This document shows, in pieces, positions 26,776 to 35,469 of a stretch of 64,000 nucleotides of DNA. The DNA is from Sphingosinicella sp. CPCC 101087 (GTDB lineage: Bacteria; Pseudomonadota; Alphaproteobacteria; Sphingomonadales; Sphingomonadaceae). The position numbers and the translations under genes were made by a program. How positions within the stretch are numbered: position 1 is the first letter of the stretch; every line of letters starts with the position of its first letter. Location: the NCBI RefSeq assembly GCF_004151485.1, contig NZ_SBFF01000001.1, forward strand, positions 248,001 through 312,000, given 5' to 3'. The notes beneath the pieces are model-generated. The model was given only the letters and a program-made list of their open reading frames with translations, made no database searches and was not told the DNA's origin.

Positions 26776-27174
26776 TCAGTTCGCCTCGAGATGCGCCTTC
26801 ATCTTGCGCAGGCCGTCCGCCATCATCGGCGAGATGCGCTCGGCGAAGTCGACCGGAAGAACGTCGGCCGTCCAGGTCACGCGAGCCCCGATCGGGGAAG
26901 GATGGATCTCGAGAGCGCCATTATGATGCTCGACGCCCAAAACGGTCCAGACCAGGCGGCGGCGATCATCGTCGATCGTGACGATCGCCTCGTCGGCGAC
27001 GGCGCCATTGGCGAAGGTCACGCGCCGCGTCGGCGTAGCGACGTCGGGGAGCATCTCGGTGGCAGTCACGAAGCCGGGCACGAGCCGCGTGTGGAGGGCG
27101 CCGACATCGCGTGCGGCGTCCCAGATGTCTTCCGGCGGACAACCAATTTCGATCTCATGATGGACGGTGGGCAT
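26776..27174 (-). CDS. SRPBCC/polyketide-cyclase-like ligand-binding protein
   Basis: This 132-residue protein follows the START/SRPBCC pattern: an initial strand (VHHEIEIGCPPEDIWDAARDV), central strands (VTFANGAVADEAIVTIDDD, VWTVLG), and a long C-terminal helix (MMADGLRKMKAHLEAN). Such proteins bind small hydrophobic ligands. ATG 27174 follows GAGGAA. The gene diverges from the Ada-type regulator; no further clue to its ligand. Confidence 0.8.
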   Translation of the reverse strand: MPTVHHEIEIGCPPEDIWDAARDVGALHTRLVPGFVTATEMLPDVATPTRRVTFANGAVADEAIVTIDDDRRRLVWTVLGVEHHNGALEIHPSPIGARVTWTADVLPVDFAERISPMMADGLRKMKAHLEAN

Positions 27175-27298
27175 GTCGGTTCCTCGCTGTTTCGATCCGG
27201 GCAACGGATAGCGGGACGACTCGAGGCTTGCTGGCAGAAATCGGACCCGGTCATCCGCGCGCCATGACGCACGGAGCGCGGCGCGATAAAGGTGTCGC

Positions 27299-27883
27299 AT
27301 GGGCGCCTACCGCCACGAACATCCGGATCTGAGCTTCGAGGCGTGCGAGCGCGCCCGCCATGCCCGCGATCCCGCTTTCGACGGGGTGATCTTCATCGCC
27401 GTCACGTCGACCCGCATCTACTGTCGGCCTGTCTGCCCCGTGCGCCAGCCGCTCACCCACAACGTCCGCTACTTTCCGAGCGCCGCCGCGGCGGAAGCGG
27501 CCGGCTTCCGGCCATGCCTGCGCTGCCGCCCGGAGACCGCGCCGCACTCGCCGGCCTGGTCGGGCGCCCGCGCGACCGTCACCCGGGCGCTTCGCCTCAT
27601 CGAGGAGGGCGCGCTCGACCAAGAGGGGGTCGAGCCGCTTGCCGCGCGCCTGGGCATCGGCCCGCGGCATCTTGCCCGCCTCTTCCGCCGCTACCTTCGC
27701 ACCACGCCGACGGCGGCCGCCCGAACCGCCCGGGTGCAGCGGGCGAAAAGGCTGATCGACGGATCGGACCTGCCGATGACCGAGATTGCGGACCTGGCAG
27801 GCTTTCGAAGCGTCCGCTCGTTCAACGCCACGTTTCGCGAAGTCTATCGCCGTCCGCCGAGCGCCCTGCGCCGCGGGCGGTAG
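27299..27883 (+). CDS. AdaA-type methyl-phosphotriester sensor with AraC HTH
   Basis: This 194-residue protein joins an Ada zinc domain to an AraC-type DNA-binding domain. The four zinc cysteines are visible as C42, C46, C73 and C76 (YCRPVC and PCLRC). C42 corresponds to the cysteine that accepts a methyl group from phosphotriesters in Ada. The HTH region (about 90-190) includes LAARLGIGPRHLARLFRR and the typical second-helix segment EIADLAGFRSVRSFNATFR. No O6-methylguanine transferase or AlkA domain is fused, so it is the regulatory half only. Expected target: alkylation-repair genes elsewhere. Confidence 0.87.
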   Translation: MGAYRHEHPDLSFEACERARHARDPAFDGVIFIAVTSTRIYCRPVCPVRQPLTHNVRYFPSAAAAEAAGFRPCLRCRPETAPHSPAWSGARATVTRALRLIEEGALDQEGVEPLAARLGIGPRHLARLFRRYLRTTPTAAARTARVQRAKRLIDGSDLPMTEIADLAGFRSVRSFNATFREVYRRPPSALRRGR

Positions 27884-28035
27884 AGCCTCGTCGGACCATG
27901 CGCCTTTCACCCAAGCGTAGGCTGGGTCCAAGCGGATCCAGCAGGGACGCCAACCTTCGTTGACACGACGCCCCGGGGGGAGCGAAGGGCCATCGATTCG
28001 ACCCGCTCGCCTGCCCGATTGCGCGTAATGCCCTT

Positions 28036-28053
28036 TACGTGCATATACACGTA
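28036..28053. promoter_or_regulatory. MarR-type operator at regulator start
   Basis: TACGTG (28036-28041), CATATA, CACGTA (28048-28053) form a dyad that ends one base before the ATG of the marR gene. Binding here would block the gene's own transcription start or translation, a common MarR autoregulation layout. Confidence 0.65.
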
Positions 28054-28054
28054 G

Positions 28055-28471
28055 ATGCTGGGGACAATCTGCGTCTGCGCCAAGCTGCGCCGGTCCGCTC
28101 GGATCGTCAGCGCGCTCTACGACGAGGCGCTCGCGCCTTCGGGGCTCAGCGTCGCGCAATTCTCGCTGCTGCGGATGCTGCAGCGGGCCGGGCCCTGCTC
28201 GCTGACGGAGCTGGCGGCCGCGACAGGCCATGACCGCACGACGCTCAACCGCACCCTCAAGCCGCTCGAGGCGGCCGGGCTGGTCGATTCGTCGCCCTGC
28301 GGTGAGGATCAGCGGGCCCGCATCGTTCAGGTGACCCATAAGGCGCGCGCGGCGATGCGCGCCGCTCAGCCACATTGGGAGGCGGCGCAGACGCGGATCC
28401 GCAATGCCTTGGGGCCGGACCACGACCGGCTATTCGCCTCGCTCGACCGCATAGAGGAGCTGCGCGCATGA
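28055..28471 (+). CDS. MarR family transcriptional regulator
   Basis: This 138-residue winged-helix protein contains the MarR pattern SVAQFSLLRMLQRAG, the HTH LTELAAATGHDRTTLNRTLKPLEAAGLV, and the wing CGEDQRARIVQVT. No Shine-Dalgarno precedes ATG 28055; the palindrome occupies that space, so the message may be nearly leaderless. Its stop overlaps the ATG of the MFS gene (ATGA), implying that it controls the exporter or importer made from the same transcript. An N-terminal Cys pair (C6, C8) could sense oxidants, but this is speculation. Confidence 0.88.
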   Translation: MLGTICVCAKLRRSARIVSALYDEALAPSGLSVAQFSLLRMLQRAGPCSLTELAAATGHDRTTLNRTLKPLEAAGLVDSSPCGEDQRARIVQVTHKARAAMRAAQPHWEAAQTRIRNALGPDHDRLFASLDRIEELRA

Positions 28472-29655
28472 AGCGTCCGTGGATCGTCATCACCAGCGCC
28501 GCCTTGATCGTCACGCTCGCGATGGGCGTCCGCCAGGCGTTCGGCCTGTTCCTGCCGCCGATGAGCGTCGAACTGGGCATCGGCCGCGGCACGTTCGGCC
28601 TTGCCGTTGCGATCAGCAATCTCGTTTTCGGCCTAGCCCAACCCTTCGTGGGCGCACTGGCCGACCGCCACGGCGCGGGCCGCGTCGTCTTCTTCGGAAC
28701 CCTGGTCTATGTCACCGGGATGGTGGGCGCGTCCTGGGTCGGCAGCGCGCTCGGCCTCCACCTCACCTTCGGCCTGCTGGTCGGCCTTTCGCTGGCGGCG
28801 ACGACGTTCGTCGTCGTGCTGGGGGCGGTCGGGCGGGTGGTTCCCGCCGAGCGGCGCGGGCTCGCTTTCGGCATCGTCACCGCCGGCGGCTCGCTGGGCC
28901 AGTTCCTGGTCGTGCCGGGCGCTCAGCTGCTGCTGTCCGAACTCGGCTACCGGCTAGCCTTGATCGTGCTGGCGGGCGTCGTCGCCATCTGCGCCGTGCT
29001 GGCGATCGGAGTCGCCGGCAAGCCCGCGGAAGCGACGGATGGTCCGGCCCAATCGCTCGGACAGGCGCTGAACGAAGCCGCGGGGCATGGCGGCTTCTGG
29101 CTGCTCAATGCCGGCTTCTTCGTCTGCGGTTTCCAGCTCGTCTTCATCGCCACGCACTTCCCTGCCTATCTCGACGACCAGGGACTGGGACTCGGCATCG
29201 GCGCGAGCGCGCTGGCGCTGATCGGCCTGTTCAACATCTTCGGATCCTATCTGTTCGGCCTCTCCGGCGACTTCTGGCGGCGCAAATATGTGCTCAGCGG
29301 CATCTATGCTGCCCGCGCGGTCGTCGTCGCCTTGTTCCTCGCCGCGCCGCTCAGCGCCGGAACCGCCCTCGCCTTCGCCGCGGCCATGGGCTTCCTGTGG
29401 CTCGGCACCGTGCCGCTGACCAGCGGCCTGATCGGCCAGATCTTCGGCGTGCGCTATCTTTCGACCTTGTACGGCATCGTCTTCCTCAGCCATCAGGTCG
29501 GCAGCTTCTTCGGCGCCTGGCTGGCGGGCTATGTCTATGATCGCAGCGGGTCCTATGACGCGGTCTGGGCCGCCACGATCGTCCTGGCCATCGTCGCGGC
29601 CTTGCTCCACCTGCCGATCCGCGACACGGCCGTGCACCGGGTGCAGCCGGCGTGA
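28468..29655 (+). CDS. MFS transporter (12 TM)
   Basis: This 395-residue major facilitator begins MKRPWIVITSAALIVTLAMGVRQAFGLFLPP, a pattern seen in the monocarboxylate/oxalate-formate-like branch of the superfamily. The loop 2-3 signature GALADRHGAGRV and about twelve helices are visible. Substrate unknown. It is translationally coupled to the MarR gene before it and to a 41-residue membrane peptide after it, so the three form one unit. Confidence 0.88.
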   Translation: MKRPWIVITSAALIVTLAMGVRQAFGLFLPPMSVELGIGRGTFGLAVAISNLVFGLAQPFVGALADRHGAGRVVFFGTLVYVTGMVGASWVGSALGLHLTFGLLVGLSLAATTFVVVLGAVGRVVPAERRGLAFGIVTAGGSLGQFLVVPGAQLLLSELGYRLALIVLAGVVAICAVLAIGVAGKPAEATDGPAQSLGQALNEAAGHGGFWLLNAGFFVCGFQLVFIATHFPAYLDDQGLGLGIGASALALIGLFNIFGSYLFGLSGDFWRRKYVLSGIYAARAVVVALFLAAPLSAGTALAFAAAMGFLWLGTVPLTSGLIGQIFGVRYLSTLYGIVFLSHQVGSFFGAWLAGYVYDRSGSYDAVWAATIVLAIVAALLHLPIRDTAVHRVQPA

Positions 29656-29777
29656 AGTCGGCCTTGCCTTGGATCGCGCCGCTGGCGCTGCTTCCGGTAG
29701 CGGCGCTCGGCCTGTGGCTATGGCGGCGGGAGGGGGCCCTGATCTGGCTTTCGGACTTCGTGGCGGCCTGTTTCTGA
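29652..29777 (+). CDS. 41-residue membrane peptide coupled to MFS gene
   Basis: GTG 29652 overlaps the MFS stop codon (GTGA), opening a 41-codon frame that ends in TGA at 29777. The peptide has one hydrophobic helix (about residues 5-24, PWIAPLALLPVAALGLWLW), then RREG and a second semi-hydrophobic stretch IWLSDFVAACF. The coupling and composition argue that it is a real accessory subunit of the transporter. Short MFS partner peptides are known for some oxalate/formate-type carriers, but I cannot show homology to them. Confidence 0.6.
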   Translation: MKSALPWIAPLALLPVAALGLWLWRREGALIWLSDFVAACF

Positions 29778-29927
29778 GACGATTCCTTGCGTGTCGACGG
29801 CCTGGGGAGCCGCGGGCGGATGCAACCGCTGCAATCCGGACCTCGAGGCTGGCGCCGCGCGGCTTGAGCGGATCTCACCCTTGCCTGCTGCTTGACCGCG
29901 CCCGGCGGCCAAGCGAAAGGCGCTCGC

Positions 29928-30782
29928 ATGGTGAACGAGATCCCGCCCGGTACGGACGCAAGCGATTCCAGCGGTCCGCCGGAGCGCCGGAAGGAGAGCT
30001 GGTGGGAGTCGATCCGCTTCTTCCTTCTCCTCTTCCTCGCGGCCGTGGCGATCCGGAGCCTGCTGTTCGCGCCGTTCAGCATTCCCTCGGGATCGATGCT
30101 GCCGAACCTCATGATCGGCGATTATCTGTTCGTCGCGAAATGGCCCTACGGCTATTCGCGCCACAGCTTCCCATTCGGGATAGCGAGCTTCGACGGTCGC
30201 ATCCTCGCCAGCCTGCCGGAGCGCGGCGACGTCGTCGTGTTCCGCTTCCCCGGCGTCGAGAATGACGACTACATCAAGCGCGTAATCGGCCTGCCTGGCG
30301 ACACGGTCGAGGTTCGCGACGGCGCCGTCATCCTCAACGGCGAGCCGGTGCGGCGGCAGCGCATCGCCGACTATGCCATGCCGGTGAGCGCCAACAGCCC
30401 GTGCCGGGTCGTCGGCGACAGCCCGGAGGCGACCGAGCGCGCCGGTGGGCCGACCGGACGCGAGTGCGTCTTCCCGCGCTATCGCGAAACGCTGCCGGAC
30501 GGGCGAAGCTACGAGGTGCTCGACCAGGGCGACATGGACCTGGACGATTGGGGACCGATCATCGTGCCGGAGGGCCAGCTGTTCGTGATGGGCGACAATC
30601 GCGACGACAGCGCCGACAGCCGCGTGCCCACGGAGCAGAACGGCGTCGGCCTGCTGCCGGTCGATCATCTGCTCGGCCGGGCGACCATCCTGTTCTGGTC
30701 GACGGACGGGTCGGCCCAATGGCTGCTGCCCTGGACCTGGTTCAGCGCTGCCCGCTGGGAGCGGATAGGCGAGACCTGGTGA
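29928..30782 (+). CDS. lepB: Signal peptidase I
   Basis: This 284-residue inner-membrane serine protease removes signal peptides. One N-terminal anchor helix (about 30-46) precedes the catalytic S56 in IPSGSM and the general base K117 in DDYIKRVIGLPGD. The conserved VMGDNRDDSADSR box follows. There is a long insertion with two Cys (near SANSPCRVV and GRECVFPR) that might form a periplasmic disulfide. ATG 29928 was chosen because it precedes the conserved cytosolic tail. The gene leads the lepB-rnc-era block with overlapping junctions. Confidence 0.95.
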   Translation: MVNEIPPGTDASDSSGPPERRKESWWESIRFFLLLFLAAVAIRSLLFAPFSIPSGSMLPNLMIGDYLFVAKWPYGYSRHSFPFGIASFDGRILASLPERGDVVVFRFPGVENDDYIKRVIGLPGDTVEVRDGAVILNGEPVRRQRIADYAMPVSANSPCRVVGDSPEATERAGGPTGRECVFPRYRETLPDGRSYEVLDQGDMDLDDWGPIIVPEGQLFVMGDNRDDSADSRVPTEQNGVGLLPVDHLLGRATILFWSTDGSAQWLLPWTWFSAARWERIGETW

Positions 30783-30784
30783 AT

Positions 30785-31447
30785 ATGCTTGCCCAATGGC
30801 TGGAGGACCGGACCGGCCACCGGCCGAAGGACCTTGCCTTGTTCGAACTGGCGATGACCCATTCGAGCAAGAGCGAGCGAAATTACGAGCGGCTGGAGTT
30901 CCTCGGCGACCGGGTCCTCGGTCTGGCTACCGCCGCCCAGCTCTATGCGCTGTTTCCTGAAGAGCCCGAGGGCAAGCTGTCGCGCCGTCTGAACGTGCTC
31001 GTCTCGCGCGCGACCTGCGCACAGGTCGGCCGCGATATCGGCGTTCCGACCCAGATGCGGCTCGGCAAGCAGGCCCGCGAGGATGGCGCTCATGACAGCG
31101 ACAACATATTGGGCGATACGGTCGAGGCGCTGATCGGCGCGATCTTCCTCGACGCCGGCTTCACGGCGGCCGAAAAGGTGGTCCAGCGGCTGTGGGTCGC
31201 CTATGTCGGAGAGCTGGAGCGCGCCCCCAAGCATCCCAAGTCGGAATTGCAGGAATGGGCGGCGGCGAACGACCGGCGTCCGCCCGTTTACGCTCTGGTC
31301 GGACGCTCCGGGCCGCATCATTCGCCGCGCTTCGTCGTCGAGGTCTCGATTCCCGGGGCCGGCGATGCGCGCGGAGAGGGAACGACGAAGCAGGAAGCGG
31401 AGACGGCGGCGGCCGAGACGTTGCTGGAACAGGTGAAGTCGAAATGA
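30785..31447 (+). CDS. rnc: Ribonuclease III
   Basis: This 220-residue enzyme cuts double-stranded RNA in rRNA and mRNA processing. The signature ERLEFLGDRVLGL (about residues 36-48) provides catalytic acidic residues, with the second set in DNILGDTVEALIGAIFLD. A double-stranded RNA-binding domain occupies about 150-220. GTG 30779, which overlaps the lepB stop in GTGA, is an equally plausible start two codons earlier. The stop overlaps the era start. Confidence 0.95.
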   Translation: MLAQWLEDRTGHRPKDLALFELAMTHSSKSERNYERLEFLGDRVLGLATAAQLYALFPEEPEGKLSRRLNVLVSRATCAQVGRDIGVPTQMRLGKQAREDGAHDSDNILGDTVEALIGAIFLDAGFTAAEKVVQRLWVAYVGELERAPKHPKSELQEWAAANDRRPPVYALVGRSGPHHSPRFVVEVSIPGAGDARGEGTTKQEAETAAAETLLEQVKSK

Positions 31448-32337
31448 CCGAGCATTGCGGATTCGTGGCGGTGGTCGGCGCCCCCAATGCCGGCAAGTCG
31501 ACCCTGGTCAACGCGCTGGTCGGCCAGAAAGTCGCGATCGTCACGCCCAAGGCGCAGACGACGCGCACCCGGCTGATGGGGATTGCGATCGAGGGCGAGG
31601 CGCAAATCCTGCTGATCGACACGCCGGGCATCTTCGCGCCGAAGCGGCGGCTCGACCGGGCGATGGTCGCGGCGGCCTGGGGCGGAACCCAGGATGCCGA
31701 CCTGGTCGCGCTCGTCGTCGACGCCAAGGCTGGAATCACTCGCGGTGTCGCAGAAATGGTCGACCGGCTAGAGGAGCGGCGGGAGCCCCTGACCCTCGTC
31801 CTCAACAAGGTCGACCTGGTGCGCAAGGAGGTGCTGCTCACGCTCGCCGCCGACCTCTCCGCCCGAGCCGCCTTCGAGGAGATCTTCATGATCTCGGCCA
31901 CGACCGGCGACGGCGTCGCCGAGCTGAAGAGCGCTCTGGCCAAGAGGGTGCCGGAAGGGCCGTGGCATTTCCCTGCGGACCAGGTGTCGGACGCGACCGA
32001 CCGGATGCTTGCGGCCGAGGTCACCCGCGAGCAGCTCTACCACCAGCTTCATGCCGAGCTGCCTTATGAGAGCGCGATCGAGACGGAGAAGTTCGAAGAG
32101 CGTTCGGACGGGTCTGCGGCGATCCATCAGCAGATACGGGTCGCCCGCGCGAGCCAGAAGGCCATCGTGCTCGGCAAGGGCGGCACGCGCATCCGCGCGA
32201 TCGGCGAGGCGGCGCGCGCCGAGCTCTCGCAGCTGCTCGGCCGCAAGGTTCATCTCTTCCTGCACGTCAAGGTCGATCCCCAATGGGAAGAGGATCGAAG
32301 CCTCTATCGTGAGATCGGGCTAGACTGGGTCGAGTGA
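31444..32337 (+). CDS. era: GTPase Era
   Basis: This 297-residue GTPase supports 16S rRNA maturation and 30S assembly. G motifs are clear: G1 GAPNAGKST, G3 DTPG, G4 NKVD, and the SATTGDGV G5-like loop. The C-terminal KH domain carries the RNA-binding VLGKGGTRIRAIGEAAR segment. The ATG overlaps the rnc stop by ATGA. Convergent with the sirtuin gene, 40 bases apart; no obvious intrinsic terminator lies between. Confidence 0.95.
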   Translation: MTEHCGFVAVVGAPNAGKSTLVNALVGQKVAIVTPKAQTTRTRLMGIAIEGEAQILLIDTPGIFAPKRRLDRAMVAAAWGGTQDADLVALVVDAKAGITRGVAEMVDRLEERREPLTLVLNKVDLVRKEVLLTLAADLSARAAFEEIFMISATTGDGVAELKSALAKRVPEGPWHFPADQVSDATDRMLAAEVTREQLYHQLHAELPYESAIETEKFEERSDGSAAIHQQIRVARASQKAIVLGKGGTRIRAIGEAARAELSQLLGRKVHLFLHVKVDPQWEEDRSLYREIGLDWVE

Positions 32338-32377
32338 GGCCTGGTCGGGCATCACCTTACCCGCCGGCAAGGTCCGC

Positions 32378-33085
32378 TCAAGAGGACCCCAGGACTTCCT
32401 CGACCCACATCGGCACCAGCTCGCCGGCCCTGCCGATGCGGCTTTCGTGGAAATGATAGCTGCCCAGGCTGGGATCGAGGTTCATCTCGAGCGTGCGCGC
32501 GCCATAATGGCGGGCGGTCTGGACGAAGCCGGCGGCGGGATAGACGGCGCCGGAGGTGCCGATCGAGACGAACAGGTCGGACTGCATCAGCGCGCCGTCG
32601 ATCCGTTCCATCTCGTAGGGCATCTCGCCGAACCAGACGATGTCCGGGCGCAGCCGGCCGGCGGCGCCGCATTCGGGGCAGGCGGGATGGTCGCCGAGAT
32701 CCCCTTCCCAGCGCATCCGAGCGTCGCAGCCAAGGCACCAGGCCGATTTCAATTCCCCGTGCATGTGAAGCATGCGCCGCGCGCCGGCGCGCTCGTGCAA
32801 ATCGTCGACATTTTGCGTGACGATGAGCAATTCGCCCGGCCATTCCGCGTCGAGCCGCGCCAGTGCGCGATGCGCCGCATTGGGCTCGGCCGACTTCAGC
32901 CGGGCGCGCCGGGCGTCGTAGAAGGCCTGGACGAGCGAAGGGTCGCGCGCGAAGGCCTCCGGCGTCGCCACGTCCTCGACGCGGTGACCCTCCCAGAGCC
33001 CGTCGGGTCCGCGAAAGGTAGCGAGGCCGCTTTCCGCCGAAATCCCGGCGCCGGTCAGGATGACGATGTTGGTGATTTCAGGCAT
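32378..33085 (-). CDS. cobB: NAD-dependent protein deacylase (sirtuin, class III-like)
   Basis: This 235-residue sirtuin has GAGISAESG (12-20), the TQNVDDLHERAG segment, catalytic H109, and zinc ligands C117, C120, C136 and C139. Y56 and R59 in AFYDARR match the Y-x-x-R pair that binds negatively charged acyl groups in SIRT5/CobB, so desuccinylase as well as deacetylase activity is likely. ATG 33085. Confidence 0.93.
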   Translation of the reverse strand: MPEITNIVILTGAGISAESGLATFRGPDGLWEGHRVEDVATPEAFARDPSLVQAFYDARRARLKSAEPNAAHRALARLDAEWPGELLIVTQNVDDLHERAGARRMLHMHGELKSAWCLGCDARMRWEGDLGDHPACPECGAAGRLRPDIVWFGEMPYEMERIDGALMQSDLFVSIGTSGAVYPAAGFVQTARHYGARTLEMNLDPSLGSYHFHESRIGRAGELVPMWVEEVLGSS

Positions 33086-33467
33086 GGACCCGGCCTAGCG
33101 GAGCGGCGGAAGGTCTGGAATAGGCGGAAATCGCGCCCAGGGAATGAATTGGTCCATCATCCGGATTCCGAGGCCGGCTCGCGATCCCCGTGGCCACCAG
33201 CGCCAAGAGACGGCGCCTCCGATGAAGCCGGACGTTGTGCCTTCGTCCGCGTGGCGCGCGCCCGAGCCGGTGCATGGCCCGAAGAAGCGACAGACCGACG
33301 ACCGCAGCCCCCGCGAATATCGCCGCCGCCTCCGTAAGGACCCTCACCTAGAGCCCGCCTGCGATCGTGGCACAAGCCGTCCTTATGAAGTGGCCGGCGT
33401 GATTTGTTGGTTGGCGTGGCCCCTGCCGTCTACATTCGTCACCATCGAACAGACAGGCAGCAAGAGC
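33086..33467. other. Non-coding or decayed stretch
   Basis: No convincing gene is seen. On the minus strand two adjacent frames each show part of what could have been a small membrane-type protein (hydrophobic IFAGAAVVGLSLL near 33300, and a Trp-rich section ending at a TAG at 33095), but they are not in the same frame and no ribosome site is clear. It may be a broken gene or chance. Confidence 0.35.
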
Positions 33468-33830
33468 ATGATCCAAGCCGTTCATCCCGCGTCCATAGCG
33501 GCCGAACTGGCCGACCCTTATCACAATCGGCGAATAGCGGCGGTCAACGACCATGAGGTGCGCCTCAGCATCATGACCCATGCTTTCGATTGGCATTCAC
33601 ATCCCGACTCCGACGAATGCTTTCTCGTCGTGGAGGGCCAACTCGTCGTCGAGCTCGAAACCGAAACGCACATATTGTCGCCCGGCGAGCTTCTGACGGT
33701 TCCGAGAGGCGTCAGGCATCGAACGCGCCCGCAAGGCGCCCGCTCGGTGAACTTGACGTTCGAGAGAAGGGACGCACGCTCCATCTTCACGCAGCCTGGC
33801 TCGGCCGATCGAGCAACTCGGCCGGGATGA
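33468..33830 (+). CDS. Small cupin-domain protein
   Basis: This 120-residue single-domain cupin carries the metal motif HSHPDSDECFLVVEGQLVVELE (two His, then Glu) and the second cupin motif GELLTVPRGVRHRTRP with its His. Such proteins may be isomerases, dioxygenases or sensors; nothing nearby narrows it. ATG 33468 lacks a strong ribosome site. Confidence 0.82.
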   Translation: MIQAVHPASIAAELADPYHNRRIAAVNDHEVRLSIMTHAFDWHSHPDSDECFLVVEGQLVVELETETHILSPGELLTVPRGVRHRTRPQGARSVNLTFERRDARSIFTQPGSADRATRPG

Positions 33831-33861
33831 AAGGACGAGCCTATTCGGCCGGGCAGAAAGC

Positions 33862-34326
33862 CTAGCCCGGCGTTCCGCGAATCGACGGGTCCTGCGAGGG
33901 CGCCATCCGAGGCCAGGCGATCCACGTCCCGACGGCGTAGCAGACCCCGTAGACGAGGACAGTGAGCGAGCTCCAGACGACGAACCGGTCGACCGTTTCG
34001 GGGTTCACCACCAGCATTGGAATGGGCGCAAGGGCGCGCAAAAGGTAGATCGTGCTGATCGCGACCAGAGCGGTGCGGAGCAGCGGAAGACGGCGAATTC
34101 GGCCGGCTCCGGAGAAGGCGTAAAGGGCCCAGACCAGCAGGACCGACGCGATGCCGAGCGTAACCAGGACGGGCCTCGCCGAACCCGCCTCGGCTGCGCG
34201 AGCCATCTCTTCCCCCGCTCCGAAGAAGCGATACCAGGCCGGCCCGCCGAAAATGACCGCGACATGGAGGAGGGCGGCGGCGGCGCTGAGCCCGCCTCCC
34301 GCGACAAGCCACCCGTTGCTCTTCAT
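33862..34326 (-). CDS. Four-helix inner-membrane protein, function unknown
   Basis: This 154-residue protein has four hydrophobic helices (about 6-26, 52-72, 82-102, 115-138). Conserved-looking loops GPAWYRFFGAGEEMARAAEAGS and SGAGRIRRLPLLR separate them. The pattern recurs in proteobacterial hypothetical membrane proteins, but I know of no function. It diverges from the aldo/keto reductase gene. Confidence 0.75.
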   Translation of the reverse strand: MKSNGWLVAGGGLSAAAALLHVAVIFGGPAWYRFFGAGEEMARAAEAGSARPVLVTLGIASVLLVWALYAFSGAGRIRRLPLLRTALVAISTIYLLRALAPIPMLVVNPETVDRFVVWSSLTVLVYGVCYAVGTWIAWPRMAPSQDPSIRGTPG

Positions 34327-34485
34327 GACACCCTCCCCTTTTCCGCATCAGCGTAACGTCGCCGGCAATCTCCGCAATGGATGGACTTCGAAGGGCCGGA
34401 AGAATGACGGCGTGAGTCGCTCGATTTGACCTTGCGCCAATCCGCCCGGGACGGCACCTGCCTTCGGACGACGGAAGGAAATCCC

Positions 34486-35469
34486 ATGGCCGCCACGCCC
34501 GAACGCCGCTTGCTCGGCGGCACGCCCTTCGAAATTGCGCCGCTCATGTTCGGCGGCAACGTGTTCGGCTGGACGGTCGACGAGGCGACGAGCTTTGCCT
34601 TGCTCGACCGCTTCGTCGACGCCGGCTTCAACGCCGTCGACACGGCCGACGTCTATTCGGGCTGGATCGAGGGCAACGAAGGCGGGGAGTCCGAGACGAT
34701 CATCGGCAACTGGCTTGCCCAGGGCGGCGGCCGGCGCGATCGGATCGTGCTGGCGACCAAGGTCGGCATGGAGATGGCGCCGGACAGAAAGGGCCTGGCG
34801 CGCGACTATATCATCCGCGCCGCCGAGGATTCGCTGCGGCGGCTTCGCACCGACCGGATCGATCTCTACCAGTCGCATCGGGCCGACGAGAGCGTGCCGA
34901 TCGAGGAGACGTTGCGCGCTTATGAGGAGCTGATCGCGAGCGGCAAGGTCCGCGCGATCGGCGCGTCCAACTATTCGGCGGCGCAGCTCGGCGCGGCGCT
35001 CGACACCAGCGAGGCGAAAGGCCTTCCCCGCTACGAGACGCTGCAGCCCCTCTATAATCTCTACGACCGCGCCGAATATGAAGGCGAGCTCGAACGGCTT
35101 TGCGAGGCGCGCGGTCTCGGCGTCATTCCCTTTTTCGGCCTCGCCAGCGGCTTCCTCACCGGCAAATATCGTTCCCAAGCGGATCTGGCCGGCCGGCCAC
35201 GCGGGCAGCGGGTGCAGAAATATCTGAACACGCGCGGGCTTCGGATCCTGGGCGCGCTCGATGCCGTCGGCGCCGAGCTGGACGCGAGCCCCGCGCAGGT
35301 CGCACTCGCCTGGCTGATGGCACGGCCAAGCATCACCGCGCCGATCGCCAGCGCGACGAGCATCGCGCAGCTGGACGAGCTGATCCGGGCCGCGGCGCTG
35401 ACGCTGGATCCGGGGCAGATCGCGACCCTCGATACGGCAAGTGCGGATGAGGAGCGGCCCGACCGATGA
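34486..35469 (+). CDS. Aldo/keto reductase
   Basis: This 327-residue NADPH-type (beta/alpha)8 reductase shows the family landmarks: D48/Y52 region (VDTADVYSGW), the lysine of LATKVGM, the SLRRLRTDRIDLYQSH segment with the catalytic-site His, and the C-terminal cofactor region PIASATSIAQLDEL. ATG 34486 is preceded by GGAAGGAA. The stop overlaps the KDPG aldolase start (ATGA), so it belongs to the uronate locus. A role in reducing a sugar-derived aldehyde or uronate is inferred from that link alone. Confidence 0.88.
   Translation: MAATPERRLLGGTPFEIAPLMFGGNVFGWTVDEATSFALLDRFVDAGFNAVDTADVYSGWIEGNEGGESETIIGNWLAQGGGRRDRIVLATKVGMEMAPDRKGLARDYIIRAAEDSLRRLRTDRIDLYQSHRADESVPIEETLRAYEELIASGKVRAIGASNYSAAQLGAALDTSEAKGLPRYETLQPLYNLYDRAEYEGELERLCEARGLGVIPFFGLASGFLTGKYRSQADLAGRPRGQRVQKYLNTRGLRILGALDAVGAELDASPAQVALAWLMARPSITAPIASATSIAQLDELIRAAALTLDPGQIATLDTASADEERPDR

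Noticed and set aside
33095-33347. Possible small minus-strand membrane protein just upstream of the sirtuin gene
   Set aside because: Hydrophobic N-terminal part and Trp-rich C-terminal part lie in different frames and there is no ribosome site; could be a broken gene, but evidence is too thin to annotate.
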